From: Dipteronia dyeriana
Taxonomy: Eukaryota > Streptophyta > Magnoliopsida > Sapindales > Sapindaceae
Direction of reading: 5' to 3'
Length of the DNA stretch: 64,000 nt
Assembly (NCBI GenBank): GCA_032871835.1
Contig: CM065296.1
Coordinates: forward strand, 57,113,186-57,177,185
In this document: piece by piece, positions 1 to 11,170 of the stretch
Numbering within the stretch: position 1 is the first letter of the stretch
Layout: every line of letters begins with the position of its first letter
Made by a program: the position numbers and the translations under genes
Notes under the pieces: model-generated
The model's database searches: none
Seen by the model: the letters and a program-made list of their open reading frames with translations, nothing else
Told to the model about the DNA's origin: nothing

Positions 1-609
1 CTTGTTCTTGAGTCATGTTTAGTGGAAGATGATTCTTCATCCTGGATAGTTGATTCGGGGGCCACTAACTATGTTTGTTCTTCTTTGCAATGGACGTATT
101 ATTGGACACAGCTAGAAGAGGGAGCCTTCTCAATGCGTTGGGGTCAAGGAATGTAGTGTCGGCATGAGCAGTGGGTGTAATTAGATTACATTTTTGTAAT
201 AATTATATATTGTTGGACAATGTATTTTATGTCCTAGATTTACACAGAATTTGATTTCCATTTCTAAGTTGTTAGAACAAAAATATTCTGTTTCTTTTTA
301 TAATAAGTCTATTTATATTGGAAAGAATGGTCAGTATATTTATTCAGGAATTAATGAAAACAATTTGTATGTGTTAAGACCGTTAATACATACTACACTG
401 CTCAACACCGAAATGTTTTACGTTGAAAAACTAAAAAATAAACGACATAAGATTTCTTTAGATAATGACACGTATCTCTGGCATCTAAGCATTGGTCATA
501 TCAACCTTGACCGAATAGACAGATTAGTAAAAATTGGACCTTTAATGAGTTAAAGGTTGGCACCTTACCTGCCTGCGAATCTTGTCTGGAAGGTAGGATG
601 ACTAAGAGA
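1..609 (+). pseudogene. copia protease end and GAG-pre-integrase domain, broken
   Basis: Frame 1 starts inside the aspartic protease and shows WIVDSGATNYVC (43-78) with the catalytic Asp codon at 52-54. A stop near 157 and a frame change follow. From 251 a second frame gives about 100 residues ending in the GAG-pre-integrase motif LWHLSIGHINLDR (from 475), whose two His pair with the CESC cysteines near 575-590 after another stop at 551. The HHCC finger precedes the integrase core in copia polyproteins. The protein cannot be made as it stands. Confidence 0.85.
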
Positions 610-1431
610 CCTTTTACTGGAAAAAGGCTTAAAGCTAAAGAACCGCTAGAGCTTATACATACAGACGTCTGTAAACCGATGAATGTTAAAGCTAGGGGTG
701 GTTATGAGTATTATGTCACCTTTATAGTTAACTACTCAGGATACAGATACGTCTACCTGATGCAAAGAAAGTCAGAAACATTTGGAAAGTTTAAAGAATT
801 CTAAGCTGAAGTTGAGAATTAATTAGGTAGGACTATCAAGTCACTACGATTGGATCGTGGAGGTGAATACCTTGACCAAGAGTTTGAAGACTTCATGGTT
901 AAGCATGGGATAGTTTCCCAACTCAAAGCTCCCGGTACACCATAGCAAAATGGTGTAGCAAAGAGGAGAAATATAACCCTGATGGAAATGGTGAGATTTA
1001 TGATTAGTTTTACATCATTACCAAATTCCTTTTGGGGATATGCGTTACAAACAGCGGCATACATTTTAAATGTAGTGCCATCCAAATCTGTTCCTAAGAC
1101 TCACCTATAGTTGTGGAATAGTCGTAAAGCTAGTTTATGATATTTCCGCATAGGAGGGTGTCCAGCACACGTGCTGAAGAACAAAACTGGAAAGCTAGAC
1201 TCCAAGTCTGTTGTCTGTCTATTTGTATAATACTCCAAGGAGACCAGAGGTGGACACTTCTATAGTGTCGAAGACAACAAAGTATTTGTATCGACAAATG
1301 CAACATTTCTTGAGGAAAATTACATTAGTGACCATAAACATCATTCCAAGATTGTATTAAATGAGTTGGAGCCTGGTGAGACTGGTTCTTCATCAGTAAG
1401 AGTTTTTTATCCATAAACATCTGAGAGTCAG
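598..1431 (+). pseudogene. copia integrase, broken
   Basis: The catalytic core is recognisable: LIHTDVCKPM (first Asp) near 650-680, LRLDRGGEYL (second Asp) near 841-870, and the block with the third acidic residue near 935-975, where a TAG interrupts GTP-QNGVA. The tail carries a GCPAHVLKNK-like segment near 1157-1190. Stops occur in frame 1 at about 802, 823, 943, 1108, 1138, 1228 and 1414. Integrase would insert the cDNA and make 5 bp target duplications. Several stops are TAA/TAG at positions where related copies have a Gln codon, pointing to cytosine deamination. Confidence 0.85.
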
Positions 1432-2598
1432 ATGGTTCCTAATCAGGATACACTACCACCTAGAAGTAGTGAAAGGGTTGTGAGACAACCTGAACGCTAT
1501 TTAGGTATAGGTGAGGGGCAATGTGTTGTCTCTACTGATAGTGTAGATGATCCGTTGACATTTAAGAATACAATGGAAGATCCTGATAAAGAGGAATGGC
1601 TTAAAGCCATGAATCTTGAGATGGAGTCCATTTACTCTAACTCAGTCTAGGATCTTGTAGACTTATTAGATGGGGTAAAACCCATAGGGTGTAAGTGGAT
1701 CGAAAACAGAAATTGAGGAGTAGACGGGAAGGTAGAGACCTTCAAGGCAAGGCTAGTGGCCAATAGTTATACCCAAAAAGAGGGGGTCAAATATGAAGAG
1801 ACCTTCTCACTAGTAGACATGTTTAAGTCTATTAGGATTCTCTTATCCATTGCTGCCTATTTCGATTATAAAATTTGGCAAATGGATGTCAGGATTGCAT
1901 TCTTGAATGGCAATCTTGATGAGAGCATCTATATGATGTAAACAGAGGGATTCATGTCTCCAGATCAAGAGCAAAAGGTTTGCAAGCTGCGGAGGTCAAT
2001 CTATGGACTTAAGCAAGCATCTAGATCTTGGAACATTAGGTTTGATGATGTGATCAAAGCCTATGGCTTTGAGCAGAACGTCGATAAGCCTTGTGTCTAC
2101 AAGCACATCATTTACAAGAAAGTAGTTTTCTTTGTCCTATACATAAATGATATCCAACTCATTGGGAATGATGTGGGAGTGTTGTCTGAAGTAAAGGGTT
2201 GGCTGGCTAGCCAATTCCAAATGATAGATTTGGGAAAGGTAAGTTATGTTCTAAGGATCCAACTTATAAGGGATCATAAGAACAAACTCATAGCACTGTC
2301 TCAGGCATCATATATCAACAAGATTCTTGCATGATTTTCGATACAAAACTCCAAGAAAAGTAACTTACCTTCCAGGCATGGAGTTTACTTGTCTAAGGAA
2401 CAGTGTCCAAAGACACCTTTAATAAGTTGAGGATATGAAACGTGTTCCCTATGCATCGCAGTAGGTAGTCTTATGTATGCTATGTTATGCATGAGTCCAG
2501 ACATCTACTCTGTAGTGGAAGTAGTCAACAGATACCAGTCCAACCCATGATTAGATCATTGGGTTGTTGTCAAGACTATTCTCAAGTATCTTCGGAGA
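1432..2598 (+). pseudogene. copia reverse transcriptase, broken
   Basis: Motifs in order: QPERYLGIGE linker near 1480, TFKARLVA near 1738-1760, KIWQMDVRIAFLNG (first catalytic Asp) near 1870-1910, SIYGLKQASRSW near 1996-2030, and the active-site box, which reads YINDIQLIGND near 2140-2170 instead of the usual Y-V-D-D. The first Asp of that box is therefore Asn, a loss of a metal ligand. Stops in the same frame lie at about 1648, 1714, 1939 and 2332, and the frame is disturbed between 2340 and 2460. The domain is dead. Confidence 0.88.
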
Positions 2599-3066
2599 AT
2601 GAGAAATTATATGCTAGTGTATTCCAGACAGGATTTGATCCTGTTAGAATACATTGATTCTGATTTTCAGTCAGACAGGGATTCTAGGAAATCCACGTCT
2701 GGATCAGTAATCACCCTAGGTGGTGGAGCCATTGTGTGGAGAAGTATCAAGCAATCTTGTATTGCTGACTCCACCATTGAAGCCGAATATGTAGCCGCTT
2801 GTGAAGCTACTAAAGAGGTTGTTTGGCTTCGTAAGTACTAGAGTGATATGTAAGTTATTCCAGATCTGGATAAGCCCATCATACTTTATTGTGATAGCAG
2901 TGGTGTTGTGGTTAATTCCAAAGAACCAAGAAGCTATAAGAGAGGGAAGCATATAGAGAGAAAGTATTATCTCATTAGAGAGATAGTGTAGAGAGGAGAT
3001 GTGATCGTCACCAAGATAGCCTCACAAGACAATCATGTTGATCCATTTACGAAGACCTTATAGCCT
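2599..3066 (+). pseudogene. copia RNase H, broken
   Basis: The copia RNase H signature is clear: YIDSDFQSDRDSRKSTSG from about 2650, GGGAIVWRSIKQSCIADST near 2720-2775, IEAEYVAACEATKEVVWL near 2776-2830, then ILYCDSSGVVVNSKEPR and the C-terminal KIASQDNHVDPF near 3013-3050. Stops lie at 2839, 2851, 2989 and 3061. RNase H would remove the RNA strand of the hybrid during reverse transcription. Its C-terminus is 40 bases before the polypurine tract, the usual copia arrangement. Confidence 0.88.
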
Positions 3067-3106
3067 AAAGTGTTTTCGGGTCACCTAGTCTCGTATGCTT
3101 TAGTGC

Positions 3107-3117
3107 AAGAGGGAGAT
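3107..3117 (+). other. polypurine tract of C1
   Basis: AAGAGGGAGAT immediately precedes the TGTTGG start of the 3' LTR and would prime plus-strand DNA synthesis. Confidence 0.85.
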
Positions 3118-3777
3118 TGTTGGGGTTTATGCCCTAAACATGTAATTTGTAAATAGATTTATGAAGTAAATAAAAAGGAAGGTTCAATTCATTATTGTTA
3201 TGTTATTTATTTTATAAACTTGTGCACATATTGACATCCTGGATTACCAGATGTAATCTCGAACTATGTATATGAGTGTCATATATGGATGGATACAGTA
3301 AGAGACGTGTAATCTACGGAGTCCATAGATAGCAAATAAAGCTGGGTACTTTATTTCTGGTTAATCTATAGTTACGGTCCATTCCGTACTGTACAGTGAT
3401 TCTATCCTGAATCATTCATATGAGATATGAGAATGGAGGCACCTTGTATGATGTGATCATATAGGATTAGGCCATGATCTATATAAATCTCACACCAAGA
3501 TTTGTTTACCGGTGAAATTCATATATATCCACTAATGATGGCAATATGTGGATGATCTTAATCCTGAGTGTCTTATCGACTCTTTCAGGTTAGATCATTG
3601 TATTTGATATACCATGGGTGAGGCCAGATGCATTTCCGGATCAATATACTCCGTATGTTGGGATTACGGTTTGGAATGTGGCTGGGTAGGTTTGTACACA
3701 ATAGTGGAATCCACTCATTCTTGTGTGAAGTAGATGGTAGTTCCCTTAAAGGTTGATACGGGGCTTGGACAATATGA
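3118..3777 (+). repeat. 3' LTR of C1 (family C), truncated
   Basis: The LTR starts TGTTGGGGTTTATG after the polypurine tract. Its sequence from about 3405 to 3770 recurs in reverse complement at 62860-63236 (for example the segment ending GGGGCTTGGACAATA), so both belong to one LTR family. About 660 bases are left; the rest was lost at the junction near 3777. Confidence 0.85.
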
Positions 3778-4147
3778 ACTAGTGTCGAATTGAAACCACA
3801 AGATATTCCAATCCAATCACGAACATGAATCACCTAGGAGTGTGGGCTCATTTTCTTTAAATTGTATATAAGAGGATGGAAACAAACAAAATCTTCTTTT
3901 TGTTAGTCACAATAATCCTCCAAGAGAAAAACCAAGAACATTCGGTCACTTGTGAATTATCAATCAATTTGATTGAAACTCGCGTGAACCTTGATTAGAT
4001 GTTGTACACAAAACCCTTTTGATGCAAAGGATACTAGTGTACTATCTCGAAAACAAAGACGTTCCCTCTTTTCTCTGCGTTGGGCCAAATTCTTCACACA
4101 ATGAGTTGGACGAAGTTTTTTTTCACAATAATAATAAAAAAAATAAC
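3778..4147 (-). repeat. family-A copia LTR, copy X, part 1
   Basis: This matches the family-A LTR at 47300-47640 (shared segments include CCAATCCAATCACGAAC and GGAAACAAACAAAATC). It begins about 150 bases inside the LTR, fused to the C1 LTR. It is cut at 4147 by the LARD and continues at 13431. The five bases before the cut, ATAAC, are repeated after the LARD. Confidence 0.85.
4143..4147. repeat. target site duplication of the LARD, left copy
   Basis: ATAAC here equals 13431-13435, directly after the right LTR. An exact 5 bp duplication proves one insertion event for the 4148-13430 unit. Confidence 0.88.
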
Positions 4148-4588
4148 TAAAAGAATGTGTACAAGGTTATACTAAACAACCTAGGGGGGGTGATTAGGTT
4201 GTCTCTCAATTTTGACAAATCTTTCGAGACTAGTGACAAAACCTTGATAAGCATATAAATAAACATTCAACATGATTGTTATGAGAAAACAATATATTCA
4301 TGTATGCTCAAATCTCCACTCTTAGTCTACAAAACATACAAAAAGAATCAATGTATCTTATGAACAAATATATTCAATGTAGATAACATTCCATAAGTTG
4401 TACTTAGAATATTACAAGGTGATACTTTACAACTTGAATGAAATATCACAAGATACAAAGTTATCTAACATACACAAACAATATTGTATAAGGAAGTCAA
4501 CTTACATATAAAGTTCTATCCACATTATTCAAATAACAATTAGCAATATAAGAGAGATAGGGATAGAGAAAAGTTGACACAAGATATA

Positions 4589-4621
4589 ACGTGGTAAACC
4601 TGCGAAGAGGAAACATCCACG
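4589..4621 (-). promoter_or_regulatory. ACGTGG/CCACG hairpin motif in the LARD LTR
   Basis: ACGTGG (4589-4594) pairs with CCACG (4617-4621). The same arrangement, with matching sequence between and after the arms, occurs in the Tat LTRs at 15088, 26139 and 37628. In the Tat elements it lies downstream of the likely TATA box, so it would be in the transcribed leader. Its function is unknown. Confidence 0.5.
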
Positions 4622-4734
4622 GGCTAGCAGCCACTGGCAAATAAAATCCACTAGTAGACAAGACAAGTACAATCTCTCAAGTGACCCCTTCACCTAGAAA
4701 CTACCCTCCTATCCTACTCTAGAAATCGTCGCCC

Positions 4735-4930
4735 TATGCTCAACAATCCGAGGCTTCACACCTCTTGTCAAGACTTCCTTGCTCACCTTATCCGGATCCT
4801 CACGACCCAGGGCAAGACTTCTTGCTCAACTATCCGAGTCTTCCTGACTCTAGTCAAGACTTCCTTGCTCATCTATCCGGATCTTAATGACCATAGGTTT
4901 CACACCTATTGTCAAGACTTCCTTCTCACA
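4735..4930. repeat. tandem repeat in the left LARD LTR
   Basis: About four imperfect units of roughly 45-50 bases built on GCTCAAC-ATCCGAG-CTT and TCAAGACTTCCTTGCTCA. The matching stretch in the right LTR (11171-11480) holds more units. Confidence 0.75.
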
Positions 4931-6076
4931 AGGCATCTATGTGATCATGAATGCAAAACGCAAACAGGTACACAACATAGAATAAGATGATCAACAAATT
5001 CTATGGAATCTAGAATTAATCAATGAGCACACAAAGTATATTTTTTCTAGTTTATAATCCAAAAGTGACACCACACAAGATGATGCATGAACATTTGAAA
5101 TGTATGGATTAGGTACACTCCATGAAGATCTAGATATAGACAATAAAGTTCACAAAACAAGATTATCTAGATCTTATACATGAACAAAAATCTAGAGCAT
5201 GCCAAATTTCCAAACACACACTTTAAACCTAGGTTTTATTCATGTTGCTAAAGCTTGAAATAAATATGTTCATTAAGTACATATTCAAGACTTTAGTACT
5301 AACACAAAAAATGCTAAAAACACAAGATATGATCAATCAAATCTCTAGCAATCATTTAGAGCATATATTCAAAAAAAAAGTCAATTAAACTCTAATAGAC
5401 TCTAAATATAAAATCAAATGTGCTAATCCTAGATCTATTCAACAAATGAGTTCTTAGCACATGATAAGACTATTAATCATGAAAATAAAGTCAATCAGAG
5501 CACAAATAGTCTTAGATTCAAAGCTAGCGCAGTACAATCCCAAACATATGAAAACATAGGTAAAATCAAAACCTAACTGAACATGTGAGATTTCAATTGA
5601 AGCTCAATCTAGCTTTTAAATGAAGATCTATCACTCATCATCATTAGTTCAAGTCAAATACACAACAATAGGAAGAAGACCCAAGGTAATTGAACATTAG
5701 AATCAAGGAATCAAAAGATAAACAACTACCTTGACATTTTCGAGTGCAGTCATGAAAATTGTGTGATCCACCAGAAAACTTGAACAAATGACTTCAAGGT
5801 TGCTTGGAGATGATAGAGGACTTCAATACGAAACTTCTCCAACTAGAATCATTCAAATCGGATAAGAAATGAGAGAGATATGGTGATTCAAAGTTGAGAG
5901 AAAAAACCTGGAAATTTTCTGCACTACATTTTCTTCTTCCATAGAATGAAATGTGAGAGGGAGGGAGTTTATAAAAGAGAGGGAAAGAAAGGAGCTAAAA
6001 GAACAATTTGCCCTCCATTGGAAATGCTCCCCCAATATTGCACGTTGGCATCTCGGGGCAGCAAAGTTGAGCAGCC

Positions 6077-6130
6077 GAGATGGCCACGCGCCATCTCAGG
6101 CATGCACACCTCCATGGCCTTTGGCCATGG
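6077..6130. repeat. twin palindromes in the left LARD LTR
   Basis: Two adjacent inverted repeats in a GC-rich island: GAGATGGC/GCCATCTC (6077-6084, 6090-6097, loop CACGC) and CCATGGCC/GGCCATGG (6112-6119, 6123-6130, loop TTT). Both recur at 12624-12677. Short conserved GC-rich palindromes are described for Sirevirus LTRs; whether these correspond is inference. Confidence 0.7.
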
Positions 6131-6879
6131 TGCAATCCTCTTGGGCTTCCCTCGCTTTCTTCGACCGTTCTCCGGCCTCCGGACTCGGAATTCAAATCTG
6201 TTTACGGATTACGAACCGTAACTCTCACACGGACATGGACATATAAGATACTATACCCAAAAAAAAATAATTTGACTCGATATATGAAGATGAAGACAAT
6301 AAATGAAATATGAGTTGAAAGTGTAGTATCTTTTGATTTAGAACTTGAAATCAATAGTATGAGTAACCGAAATGACTGGAAGTCAATCAAGAATGATTTA
6401 AGACTAAATCCAAGTTGAATATCCATGTTATACAAAAATATACACACACAAACACAATTCACACTAGAATGCAAACTACATAGAGATAGTTTCCAATCAT
6501 GCATATTACAAAACATGTTATTTCCAAACCAATGCATGAGCATTCATCTTAAAGTGTGTGAATGTGTTATACATGGTGCACAATGATGCAGGGACACATA
6601 TGAATTAATTGTATGTGTGTGCCTATAAAGGTGCACAATGATGTAGGGACATAAATGCATGATATGTGTGTGTGCCTAAGCCTTGAAAGAGAAAAGAAAG
6701 GTCTTAATATACCTTTGTAGAATCATGAAACACTTTTCCCTTTGAAGACTTGAACTTGCTTGAATAGTTGTCATTTCCTCTTTGAAGCTTGAATCATCAT
6801 GAATCCTAGACAACTAAACAATACAAAGGAAATGTTGTTTCGATATAGAATAATGCAAACAAAACTCACAGACCTAACA

Positions 6880-6906
6880 ATCTCCCTCTTTGGCAATTCT
6901 ATGTCA
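6880..6906 (-). other. polypurine tract of the LARD with upstream stem-loop
   Basis: On the minus strand a weak stem (TTGACA...TGCCAA) is followed by AGAGGGAGAT and then the LTR start TGTTAGGTC. A second, similar module is at 7269-7302. Confidence 0.8.
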
Positions 6907-7268
6907 AAACACCTATACAAAATACTAAAGCACATGAAATGAAGATTGGTCACAAAATCACACCCTCAAATTACAATGAGTTAGTTCCTTAAGACTAATC
7001 TTCAACAAGTCTTGAACTTCTTCTTGATCTCCTCTTGTAGCCACCTAAAACCAACTTAAAGCACAAAGCATATAAGAGAAAGACACATATGGCAATATAC
7101 AATTATGGTAAGAATTAAACATTTAAATCCAAAATGAATCATGTATCTCTCCCTTAATACATGCTATCTCAAAGATATTCTTAACCAAACGAAATCACAA
7201 TATTACATGCCATAAGAATTTCAATACTTGACAAATATTCAAAGAAGATATGCTAAAACAATATCATA

Positions 7269-7302
7269 TTCTCCCCCTTTTTGACATAAAATTATGCCAA
7301 AG
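7269..7302 (-). other. second hairpin-polypurine module in the LARD
   Basis: Minus strand: a stem TTGGCATA...TATGTCAA directly followed by AAAGGGGGAGAAT. It resembles the module at the LTR border, 360 bases away. Multiple polypurine tracts of the AAAGGGGGAGA type are known in Sireviruses, where they sit between pol and the 3' LTR. Confidence 0.65.
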
Positions 7303-7599
7303 AAAAAAATGATATCTTGAAATCAAATAATGAAACAATTGGTGATCTCACATAATGTTCGGAGATGGATGCCTTACTTGAAGAATTCATTTATTTCAAG
7401 CATCTAGCTCCCATATCTTCTCCCTTGATTCTAGTTTGCTTTTCCATGTTAACCTATCAAAGGTTATTCAAATCTATACGCCACAACAAACTCATCAAGG
7501 TATAGTGAATCACAAATGCATAAATTTTTACTCTTAAGCATATAGGTCATTTCTACCAAGTTCAACAATTGCATTAACAATCATATTAATCCCAAATAT

Positions 7600-7990
7600 G
7601 AAGGAATTGGTATCAATGACAATCATATCAACCTCAAACAAGAAAAGATTTGATTACAACCACAACTACTATCATTCAAAGTAAGGAGGATTTCTGCAAT
7701 TACAATCAATTAAATTGATTAAAACCACAATTACTATCACCCTATGCAAGGAGGATTTTCTGTAACTATAACCAATTGGATTGATTACAACTACAATTAC
7801 TATCGACCCCAAACAAAGAGGAATTCACTGTAACTACAATCAATAGAATTAATTACAATTACAATTACTATCGACTCCAAAACAAAGAAGAATTCATTGT
7901 AACTATTCTCATTTTAATTTCAAGAATGAAGGAATTGATTGCAATCTCAACTACTATACAACCCCAAATAAGGAGAAGCTGACTGCAAAT
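7600..7990. repeat. imperfect tandem repeats in the LARD interior
   Basis: Four to five degenerate units of about 60-90 bases share CAATTACTATC and AAGGAGGAATTC-like segments followed by CTGTAACTA. They are likely remains of a tandem expansion; units are too diverged for exact borders. Confidence 0.5.
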
Positions 7991-9427
7991 ACAATCATAC
8001 AATTATTACAAAAATGATTCATGCATTATTTGTGATCAACAATACAAAGGCATGTGGTAATACAAAGAATCATCATGCAAGTCAAGAAATATGAAATAGC
8101 ATCTACAAGATTCATTATATCAACCAATGAATATGCCAACAAATATCAACTTGAAACATGTGAACATATCATAAAAGAGAACAAAGTCTAGCATACTATG
8201 CTTCTCCTTGATAAGTGCTCTATCTAAGATCAAGATAGAATAATGTTCACAATAAATCCACATAATCACACATTCAAGCAATTTTAAAGAAATTCAACAA
8301 AATAAGCTCCACAAACTATGAGAGATACACCAAGATTTTCAATCTCTCTCATAATTCTTCTAAAAGTTGCTATAATATCAAAATACTCTATAAGAAAAAA
8401 GTGTGTGTGTGAATTTTTCTTCAAGCATTTATAAAAGGAGTGATTGTGATATCAACATGCAAACCACTTCAACACCTATCCATCTAAAGCTTTTCCAATC
8501 AAGGTCAAACCGATTATCATCCGGATTTTTTGCTTTAAAGAGAATAGATTTCAACATGTGAGCGTGTGTGTGCATGTGGCTCATCATTCCATTTATGTTT
8601 TTCAACCCGAGCAATCACAATTTTCAACTATACTCCATTTTAAGCCTTCCTCCATTTCTTTTTAGGCTTTGAATCAAAGATTTTTCTTTTATTGATTCTT
8701 TTTCATCACTTCTTTGATTTTGCATACATAAACATAAATTATTCATGACGGCTTTCACTCATCACAATGGTGTAGCCCTTTCCTACATTGGGCGGCTTCA
8801 CAACCAAAATGTGTAGCCCTTTTCATGAAGGTGCTCGTTGAGTTCTATGTAGTTGCCGAAGCAAAATGGATACTAACCATAGGTCATCGATCATGTACTA
8901 AGTAATAAAATTTTAGATGCATCCATAATCTACACATTTTCAAACTCAACTACTCAAACTTAAACATATAAGAGAAGCAAAGTGCAATTTTTAAAAATCA
9001 AGTTTTTATGGCTCAAAAGCACATGATCTAAGAGCAACAAGTAAAGACTTATTCAAGATCATTACTTCTCTAATTAGTAGCTTTCAAAGAATATGAAGCT
9101 CATATTTTCAAAAAGTATGCCACTTATTATTCAAGCAAGCATTTCAAGCATCATGAGTAAGATCTTTGTGAACACATCACAAAAAGATCTTTAGAGAGAA
9201 AATGTCAATAAGGACCATATGAATGCCATACTAGTTCTCTAATATGACATGCTATATGATGCAATGCAAGCATAGAAATGACTTTCTCCAAAAGTCTTAA
9301 CAAGATAATCACTGAATAGATTTCATAAGAGTAACTTCTCAAAAGTTAATCGATGGATTTTGACTATCAAAACAAAGTTAAGTGAGATAGCTAAGTTCGT
9401 GTCTAAACATGGAGTATTCCATGCTAG

Positions 9428-9802
9428 CTAGCTAGAATTATCAACATGCTTGACACTTAGCCTTAAAGCTAACTCACATGTACTACTTACACTAGAGGTA
9501 AGAGCACTCACCCTTGAACTATTTGTGTTTGGGTGAACTTTCACACAAAAATGATGATCATTTCTCATGGCAAAAATATATCTAGAAGATAAATCATCAA
9601 CTATCTTCTCTATAAAGATATTACTCATGTAAAACACATCATTATTGCCATCAACAAAGATATCATCAAGACTATACATATGATAATGTAAAACACTCAT
9701 TTTCATCCAAATCTTCTCAACTATTTTCTTCACATGATTATCATTATCACACACAAAATTCAAAGTGTTATCATGCAAGAAACATTTATAGAAGATTTTC
9801 AC
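9428..9802 (-). pseudogene. 124-codon open frame in the LARD, unknown
   Basis: An open frame of 124 codons in the sense direction of the element. I do not recognise the product: it is rich in Asp, Asn, His and Val, without zinc-finger, protease or membrane signature. It lies downstream, in element sense, of the coiled-coil remnant at 10048-10524, so it might be a further piece of an ancient gag. It is not in the same frame and no second copy is available for comparison. Chance openness in AT-rich DNA is equally likely. Confidence 0.25.
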
Positions 9803-10047
9803 ATCTCATTAGCATGCATCACATTCCCTACTTTGTATCATCAATATACTCACGACAATATAGCAAAATTAGCAAACCGAAAAATATTTCGAGATGTTAC
9901 TATTTAGGTGAGAGTGTACCTATTGTAAAGACTCCTTAATTTCCTTGATTTTGCACTTGACCTTGTAAGAAATGGCCTTTGAAATCCTCTTGTTCCTTAG
10001 TGACTTGCCTTTAGTTGTAGGAGACTCCAATTGCTTATCTACAATGC

Positions 10048-10524
10048 TTAAGTCACTTGAATCTCCATGAAGATTACCAAAAATCTTTGGCCTTCATGAT
10101 TCCCAACTCCTCTTCCTTGCCTTTGATCATTACCTTCAAGAAACAAAAGCAAATTATTAGCAAAATCATATGTTAATCTATCTACCATACGAGCCTCTTC
10201 AACCATCTTCTTTTCTAGACGTTTGATCACTTCATTCTTCACTTCAACTTCCTTTAACGCTTCATCTCTTTTCTTGTCAAGAGTTTAAACTCTTGCCATC
10301 AAGTAGAAGTTGGTTGTCTTTGACATGCAATTCTCCTCATTGAGTTGCAAAGACAAGTAATCTTGTCTAGATTGATCATCCTCCGGAAAAAACTTCTTAA
10401 TCTTTGCTTTTGTCACTAACTTTCTTTTCAAGATTATCAACAAAATTGTTAGTAGACAAATGAAATATAAAACAAGAAGAACCATTTTCACAACCAACGA
10501 AGGAGGACAACCAAAAATAAACAA
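10048..10524 (-). pseudogene. coiled-coil protein remnant of the LARD, one in-frame stop
   Basis: A frame runs from 10524 to 10048 with one TAA at 10285-10287. The part after the stop is a good coiled coil with heptads of charged and aliphatic residues (DEALKEVEVKNEVIKRLEKK, then VEEARMVDRLTYDFANN). The first part has a hydrophobic stretch (VLLVLYFICLLTILLIIL) that could be a membrane segment or a frame artefact. It sits directly downstream of the primer-binding site in element sense, where gag is expected. Sirevirus Gag proteins carry coiled coils; equating this with gag is inference. Confidence 0.45.
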
Positions 10525-10600
10525 TTGTAGACTAGAGGTTGATATCCATGATTAGTAAATAACCTTGTACATCCCGAATCACACTAACTAATTTAAGTGA

Positions 10601-10617
10601 CCCGCTTTGATACCAAT
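10601..10617 (-). other. primer-binding site of the LARD
   Basis: The minus strand reads TTGGTATCAAAGCGGG directly after the LTR end ...TTTCA. It resembles the plant initiator Met-tRNA complement TGGTATCAGAGC with one change (A for G). Confidence 0.85.
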
Positions 10618-11062
10618 TGAAAGAATGTGTACAAGGTTATACTAAACAACCTAGAGGGATGGGGGGTAAATAAGTTCTCTCAATTTTGACAAATCTTTCG
10701 AGACTAGTGACAAAACATTTATAAGCATACAAATTAACATTCAACATGATTGTTATGAGAAAACAATATATTCATGTATGCACAAATCTCCACTCTTAGT
10801 CTACAAAACATACAACAAGAATCAATGTATCTTATGAACAAATATATTCAATGTAGATAACATTCCATAAGTTGTACTTAGAGTATTACAATGTGATACT
10901 TTACAACTTGAATGAAATATCACAAGATACAAAGTTATCTAACATACACAAACACTATTGTATAAGGAAGTCAACTTACATATAAAGTTCTATCCACATT
11001 ATTCAAATATCAATTATCAATATAATAGAGATAGGGATAGAGAAAAGTTGACACAAGATATA

Positions 11063-11095
11063 ACGTGGTAAACCTCCGAAGAGGAAACATCCACG
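11063..11095 (-). promoter_or_regulatory. ACGTGG/CCACG hairpin motif, right LARD LTR
   Basis: ACGTGG at 11063-11068 and CCACG at 11091-11095, the counterpart of 4589-4621. Confidence 0.5.
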
Positions 11096-11170
11096 GCCTA
11101 GCAGCCACTGGCAAACAAAATTCACTAGTAGATAAGACAAGTACAATCTCTCAAGTGACCCCGTCGCCCT

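Larger units (their letters stand above)
1..3777 (+). mobile_element. Ty1/copia retrotransposon C1, 5' end outside window, 3' LTR truncated
   Basis: The order protease, GAG-pre-integrase zinc finger, integrase, reverse transcriptase, RNase H, polypurine tract, LTR on the plus strand is that of Ty1/copia. The 5' LTR and gag lie before the window. Most of pol from about 598 to 2340 and again from 2599 stays in a single frame broken by stops. The 3' LTR starts at 3118 and stops being recognisable near 3777, where a family-A LTR fragment takes over; no target duplication is visible, so this edge is a deletion or recombination junction. Confidence 0.9.
4148..6879 (-). repeat. 3' LTR of the LARD (left)
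   Basis: 2732 bases, starting TAAAAGAATG (terminal TG mutated to TA) and ending GACCTAACA. It is collinear with 10618-13430 apart from a different number of tandem units (near 4737-4925) and an extra stretch of about 40 bases near 4690-4730. It contains no coding region; small open frames in it are not conserved as proteins. Confidence 0.9.
6907..9427 (-). other. LARD interior without recognisable genes
   Basis: About 2.5 kb of AT-rich sequence. Apart from the second hairpin-polypurine module it shows imperfect local repetition around 7600-7990 (recurring AATTACAATTACTATC-like and AGGAGGATTT-like stretches, units of about 60-90 bases). No conserved retroviral domain can be read on either strand; open frames are short and random-looking. 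Confidence 0.6.

Noticed and set aside
5853..6543. Frames of 60-113 codons in the LARD LTR
   Set aside because: Several overlapping phases on both strands around the GC island and TG-rich tract; the right LTR copy has different lengths and starts, so no protein is conserved.
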